From positions 62,001 to 126,000 of the forward strand of contig JAKAQR010000005.1 of NCBI GenBank assembly GCA_021819725.1: 64,000 nucleotides of DNA. The letters run 5' to 3'. This DNA is from Actinomycetes bacterium (GTDB lineage: Bacteria; Actinomycetota; Acidimicrobiia; Acidimicrobiales; Acidimicrobiaceae). Of the stretch, positions 63,643 to 64,000 are shown piece by piece. The notes under the pieces are model-generated. The model made no database searches. It was given only the letters and a program-made list of their open reading frames with translations, and was not told where the DNA came from. The translations under genes were made by a program, and so were the position numbers. The first letter of the stretch is position 1. Every line of letters begins with the position of its first letter.

Positions 63643-64000
63643 GATCGAGACTGCCAGGCTGCCGACTCCTGGACTGGAGCACGACCCATCAACGGACGCC
63701 ACCAGCCCTCATTGCCACGGTACCATTGGATCGTTTCGCTGATCCCTTGGTCGAAGGGGATGGATGGTGTGAAGCCAAGCTCATTACGGATCTTGGAAGA
63801 GTCCAACAGATAACGGCGGTCATGCGACGGGCGATCAGGAACCGTCGTCTTGAGTGTATCGGGTTTACCTAGTTCAACAAGAATCCGATCAGCGATCTCC
63901 TCGATCGAATATTCGTCACCTGTACCAACATGATAGGTCTCCCCCGAGTGCCCCTTATGAATCACCAAATCGATAGCTCTCGCGTGATCGAGCACGTGGA
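63639..64000 (-). CDS. rmlB: dTDP-glucose 4,6-dehydratase, C-terminal part (runs off the window)
   Basis: The last roughly 120 residues are present: GETYHVGTGDEYSIEEIAD, DRPSHDRRYLLDSSKI and an IQWYRGNEGWW block, all characteristic of the RmlB C-terminal domain. The N-terminal Rossmann part lies beyond position 64000. A tail of about 20 residues after the Trp pair is longer than usual. It feeds RmlD, the next gene. Confidence 0.9.
   Translation of the reverse strand, partial: HVLDHARAIDLVIHKGHSGETYHVGTGDEYSIEEIADRILVELGKPDTLKTTVPDRPSHDRRYLLDSSKIRNELGFTPSIPFDQGISETIQWYRGNEGWWRPLMGRAPVQESAAWQSRS

Overview
The window reads as a chromosome segment of a free-living actinobacterium. The supporting genes are a class II DAHP synthase, the CofD/CofE pair for coenzyme F420, a DUF5719 gene beside a very large family 2 glycosyltransferase, a Rv2119-like RecB-family nuclease, and a rhamnose/WbbL-like wall-glycan locus. 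Base composition looks a little under 60% G+C by eye. A secreted protein with 51-residue repeats is of a kind I associate with Acidimicrobiia such as Ferrimicrobium-like acidophiles. That placement is inference and was not tested by a search.

Left part (0.5-17.4 kb). A tRNA-Arg and an MFS transporter precede an aerobic benzoyl-CoA (box) module: the regulator boxR, then an operon bclA - alpha/beta hydrolase - boxC - boxB - boxA. The operon is preceded by two exact TGCA-N6-TGCA sites of the kind bound by BzdR/BoxR repressors. A further near-match sits before boxC. The module activates benzoate to benzoyl-CoA, epoxidises the ring (BoxAB) and cleaves it (BoxC). The aldehyde dehydrogenase and thiolase steps must be encoded elsewhere. 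Next come DAHP synthase, nadD, a small conserved gene, rsfS, a YecA-like gene, a fumarylacetoacetase-fold gene, a small gene overlapping it on the other strand, and the secreted repeat protein.

Central block (36.1-17.4 kb, all minus strand). This is a compact housekeeping series: csoR-like regulator, tig, clpP, clpX, folC, ndk, mreB, mreC, mreD, mrdA, rng, rplU, rpmA, obg, proB, proA, a MoxR ATPase and its CoxE-like VWA partner. It covers protein folding and degradation, rod-shape wall synthesis, RNA processing, ribosome assembly and proline synthesis. tRNA-Gly and tRNA-Pro lie just upstream.

Accessory part (36.6-48.6 kb). It holds DedA, a RecB-like nuclease, PAP2, a DsbA-fold protein, a GalT-like enzyme, a DevS-like histidine kinase, ZapE and an orphan AAA+ ATPase. 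Around the ATPase is a decay zone with a Nudix gene in three frames, a GNAT gene with a nonsense codon and a frameshift, an acyltransferase-3 remnant, and a small membrane frame broken at a homopolymer. A RibD-like reductase and an unknown gene close it.

Right part (48.6-64 kb). This is a cell-surface glycan region on the minus strand: DUF5719 gene, 960-residue GT2/membrane fusion, GDP-sugar reductase-like SDR, three GT4 glycosyltransferases, a GalE-like epimerase, an NDP-mannose pyrophosphorylase, a membrane-anchored protein with a Ser/Thr/Lys repeat tail, a WbbL-like GT2, rmlD and a partial rmlB. The plus-strand cofD-cofE pair is embedded in it. Many genes overlap by 4 bases (ATGA/GTGA), implying translational coupling.
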